A stretch of DNA of 64,000 bases from the NCBI RefSeq assembly GCF_042643165.1, contig NZ_JBHRSH010000002.1:1357874-1421873 (forward strand), given 5' to 3'. The position numbers were made by a program, and so were the translations under genes. This DNA is from Hyphococcus aureus. Its GTDB lineage: Bacteria > Pseudomonadota > Alphaproteobacteria > Caulobacterales > Parvularculaceae. Shown one piece after another: positions 61,737 to 64,000 of this stretch (positions are counted from its first letter, which is position 1; each line of letters opens with the position of its first letter). The notes beneath the pieces were generated by a model. That model made no database searches, was not told where the DNA came from, and saw nothing but the letters and a program-made list of their open reading frames with translations.

Positions 61737-63884
61737 CTACTTAATACGGTCAGCTGCGTTATTGAACGAACGCTGATGCGCTTCCTGAGGTTGTGCATCC
61801 CAGCCGCTCCCCCTCCAACCACCGTTACCATCCGGCACCGGAGGATTCATTCGGGTGTAAATCCCGTGAAGGATTTCGTGTCCAAACGTTCGTTGCGTAG
61901 CATTTGTTCCGTTATTCCAGAAAGTGGTGCGTGGTTTTACGGAGCCATCAGAGTATAAAACTGACGTTGTAGTAGCTGTGGAATCGCTTCGTTTAGGACT
62001 AGATCCGGCAGCAGCCGTTAGCTCTACCGACTCCATTGCAGTGACGATTTCGTCGCCAGAGACTTCCTGGTCCGCTATTCCGTTCTTGGAATCCCCTTTT
62101 ATGGTGACAGAGTCACCTCTAGACGCGAGTTGTTGTGCTTTCTCGTATTTGGAAGTTAGCGTGGCTTCAAGTTTTTCTATCTTGCGACCATTTTTGCCCT
62201 CCGTTGCTTGTTCTCGGGTTATTTCCTGCCCATTCTTATCTAAAAATTTATCAATAGTACAACTCGGAACACCATCTGGTGTTTGACACTTTAGGCCCGT
62301 CGGATCAAAATTATTGACCGGATCATTTGCGACATAAGCGTAGAGGTTCGTCTGATCCTCATAGCCAATCGGGTCGGTCTGAAGAAAGCGCCCGAGCTTG
62401 AAGGAATAAATCCGAGCCTTGTAATAATACATGCCGAGTTCCGGCACGATGGTCTGGCCCGTATAGGCAAACCGGCCGAGATTGGTCGATGCTGGCACGC
62501 CATATTCATCATAAGTGTTCTTGGCGAGGCTCGCCCCGTTGTTGTCAGCGACCGCAATGATCGAGCCCAGATGATCGGCGCGCATGACGCGGCGCACGGA
62601 TGAGGAAACGCTCGCCCCTTCATACCAGACCAGCGGTTCATCAACATCGGGCCCGTGCACATAGCGCCTTAGCAGATTGCCTGACCCGTCATATTCGGCC
62701 ACCAGGGCGTCTCCGTCGTAAAGGAAGCGCGTCGTCGAGGTTGAAGCGCCCACTGTCTCGTAGAGCCGGCCCATTGGATCGTATTTCAAGGTGGCCGTCG
62801 CACCGCCGCTAACCGTCGTCAGACGGTTTTCAACATCATAGCCGTAACTGGTCGAGCCGTCCGACGTCAGATTGCCGTTGTCGTCATAGCCATACGTCAC
62901 GCCGTCTACAACGGAATACTGGTTGAGCCCGTTGGTCCCAAAGGTCTTGGTTCCAAGGACATGATCGCCCCACACATAATCGTCATTGCTGAAGGACCGG
63001 CCGAGAACCTGGCTCGCGGGGTTATAGCTTGTGATCCCGATCGTCAGGTCAGCCGCCGTCCCTGACAAATCATGTGTAATACTTGTCAGTCGCCCAAGAT
63101 TATCCTGAACAAAGCTTGACGCTACGCCGCCGGTGAGCGTGTCGCGGAACCCTTTGTTGTTATAGGTAACGCCGGCAACGGTCGAAGTGCCATTTTCAAA
63201 AATCTCCTCCATGCGGTTGAGCGTGTCATAGTCGTAGGTAAAATATTCGCCGTCGGGATAGGTCAGCCGCGTGCGGGCGCCTGCGGCGTCGTATTCATAG
63301 CTCAGCGTCCGCGATGTCCCGTCCATATTGGTCGTGCTGCTCTCGATCCGGCCCAAGGCATCATAGACATTCGTAACGCCCACTCCCGACGCCGAAGCAA
63401 AGCGCGCATAGAGTTGAAGACCAAGCAAATCATAGCCGTAATAAACATCCTCCGACGCTGAGTTCGGAATGTCCTTAAACGTCATGCGGTTCAAATTGTC
63501 GTAGTCGTAATTGATCGTCTTGGTGTCCCGCTTGCGCAAGGACGTACGATTGCTTTTGGCATCGTAGCCATATTGCTCGTAATCATTAGTGTTAAGACTG
63601 CCCGCCGTTGCGAGCGCCGTCGCCGGCGTCGAGGGATTGAAGGACGTCGGCTTGGTTTCCGACGGGAATATCCATTTTTTCAACCGGTCAAACCCGTCAT
63701 ATTCCATCTTCGCCCGATTGCCGTTTGCGTCGAGCACATATCGCTGAAGCCCGTTATTGGTGTAGCTATAGGTGGCGTAGGCCTGTTCAACACTTGTCCC
63801 CACGGCTTTTCGAATCTGAACGGGTTGACCGGCCGCATCATAGATGTTTTTGGTAATCCGGTCTTCGCCACTTTGGTCTGCCAC
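61737..63884 (-). pseudogene. 5'-truncated RHS toxin with HEILH metallopeptidase-like C-terminus
   Basis: The remaining 715 codons hold YD repeats (NYDYDNLNRM, YEYDAAGARTRLTYPDG, YGYDVENRLTTV) and the RHS core (MYYYKARIYSFKLGRFLQT, DPIGYEDQTNLYAY at about residue 515). The tail of about 180 residues contains GHEILHGIYTRM, an HExxH zinc-protease motif near residue 669, followed by an EAHQRSF segment that could give the third ligand. The frame stays open into the IS end at about 63893, so the 5' part with signal peptide has been cut off by the insertion. A GTG at 63884 could in theory start a shortened product. Confidence 0.82.
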
Positions 63885-63892
63885 CGAAATAG

Positions 63893-64000
63893 TGGTCCGA
63901 TGAATCTGTTAGTCTCGGCTTTGAAAGAGGAGCTGAGACATGGCGAAAAGAGCCAAACCGGAAGAGATCATTGCGAAGCTGCGTGAAGTTGAAGTCCGCC
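63893..64000 (+). mobile_element. IS3-family insertion sequence, left end (runs off window)
   Basis: The RHS frame ends at about 63893-63901, where a new unit begins with TG and is followed by a short leader and a transposase gene. IS3-family elements start with TG. The exact terminal inverted repeat cannot be confirmed without the right end. Confidence 0.75.
63940..64000 (+). CDS. IS3-family transposase OrfA, N-terminal fragment
   Basis: An ATG seven bases after GAGGAG begins MAKRAKPEEIIAKLREVEVR, the typical start of the helix-turn-helix OrfA of IS3-family elements (compare the common form MxKRxxPEEIIAKLR). Only 20 codons lie in the window. Confidence 0.85.
   Translation, partial: MAKRAKPEEIIAKLREVEVR

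Noticed and set aside
55698..63884. YD-repeat DNA as a CRISPR or tandem nucleotide repeat array
   Set aside because: The periodicity is at the protein level (YD repeats) with variable spacing and sequence; no identical direct repeats with unique spacers are seen anywhere in the window.

Overview
The window is GC-rich (roughly 60% G+C outside the right end), and its gene content points to a free-living, probably marine alphaproteobacterium. The clues are a large TonB-dependent receptor with its own TonB/ExbBD set, HisKA_2-type sensor kinase, Sua5, FolD, YaaA, YghU, and tRNA-Gln and tRNA-Pro genes of alphaproteobacterial type. The Parvularculales/Hyphomonadales neighbourhood is an inference from style only; no rRNA or marker gene in the window settles it.

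Layout. 1-6.4 kb: a seven-gene minus-strand TonB energy-transduction operon (DUF3450, TtpC-like ExbB, ExbB, ExbD, ExbD, TonB, TPR). 7.1-7.5 kb: tRNA-Gln(UUG) and tRNA-Pro(CGG). 7.5-19.3 kb: housekeeping and stress genes (acyl-CoA dehydrogenase, sensor kinase, HxlR regulator, two methyltransferases, Sua5, D-2-hydroxyacid dehydrogenase, cytochrome b561, EF-hand protein, YaaA) and a 47-aa membrane peptide behind a palindrome-rich promoter. 19.3-26.2 kb: DUF3667 protein, M19 dipeptidase, a translationally coupled TIGR04282/TIGR04283 pair, a five-gene XRE/small-membrane-protein operon, HD protein and Sel1-repeat protein. 26.3-34.6 kb: radical SAM protein, a PP-loop ATPase between two diverged copies of the radical SAM 3' end, a CadC-like regulator with TPRs, tautomerase, YghU, FolD and an SDR. 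34.7-43.2 kb: a nutrient-uptake and catabolism cluster (substrate-binding protein, triple SnoaL-like lipoprotein, LigI-like amidohydrolase, AraC regulator, TonB-dependent receptor). 43.5-47.3 kb: a membrane-anchored TIR-FGE protein divergent from a SLATT-like membrane protein and a voltage-gated-type K+ channel. 47.4-52.8 kb: Rieske oxygenase, DadA-like oxidase, phytoene-dehydrogenase-like oxidoreductase and an MFS carrier. 52.9-54.4 kb: a decayed TolC-family gene and a diguanylate cyclase.

From about 54.5 kb the character changes. A 3' half of tRNA-Lys(UUU) marks an apparent attachment site, followed by lower-GC DNA with two RHS/YD-repeat polymorphic toxins. One ends in a GIY-YIG-like domain and the other in an HEILH metallopeptidase-like domain, and each is followed by a small candidate immunity gene. 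The second RHS gene is cut at its 5' end by an IS3-family element that runs off the window. This is most simply read as the left end of a genomic island whose intact tRNA-Lys and integrase lie to the right of the window.

The most interesting candidates are the TIR-FGE / SLATT-like / K+ channel group as a possible defence or signalling cassette, the RHS toxin island at a tRNA-Lys scar, the chimeric 3'-end scar around the PP-loop gene, and two promoters with palindromes in the -35/-10 spacer upstream of small membrane-protein genes.
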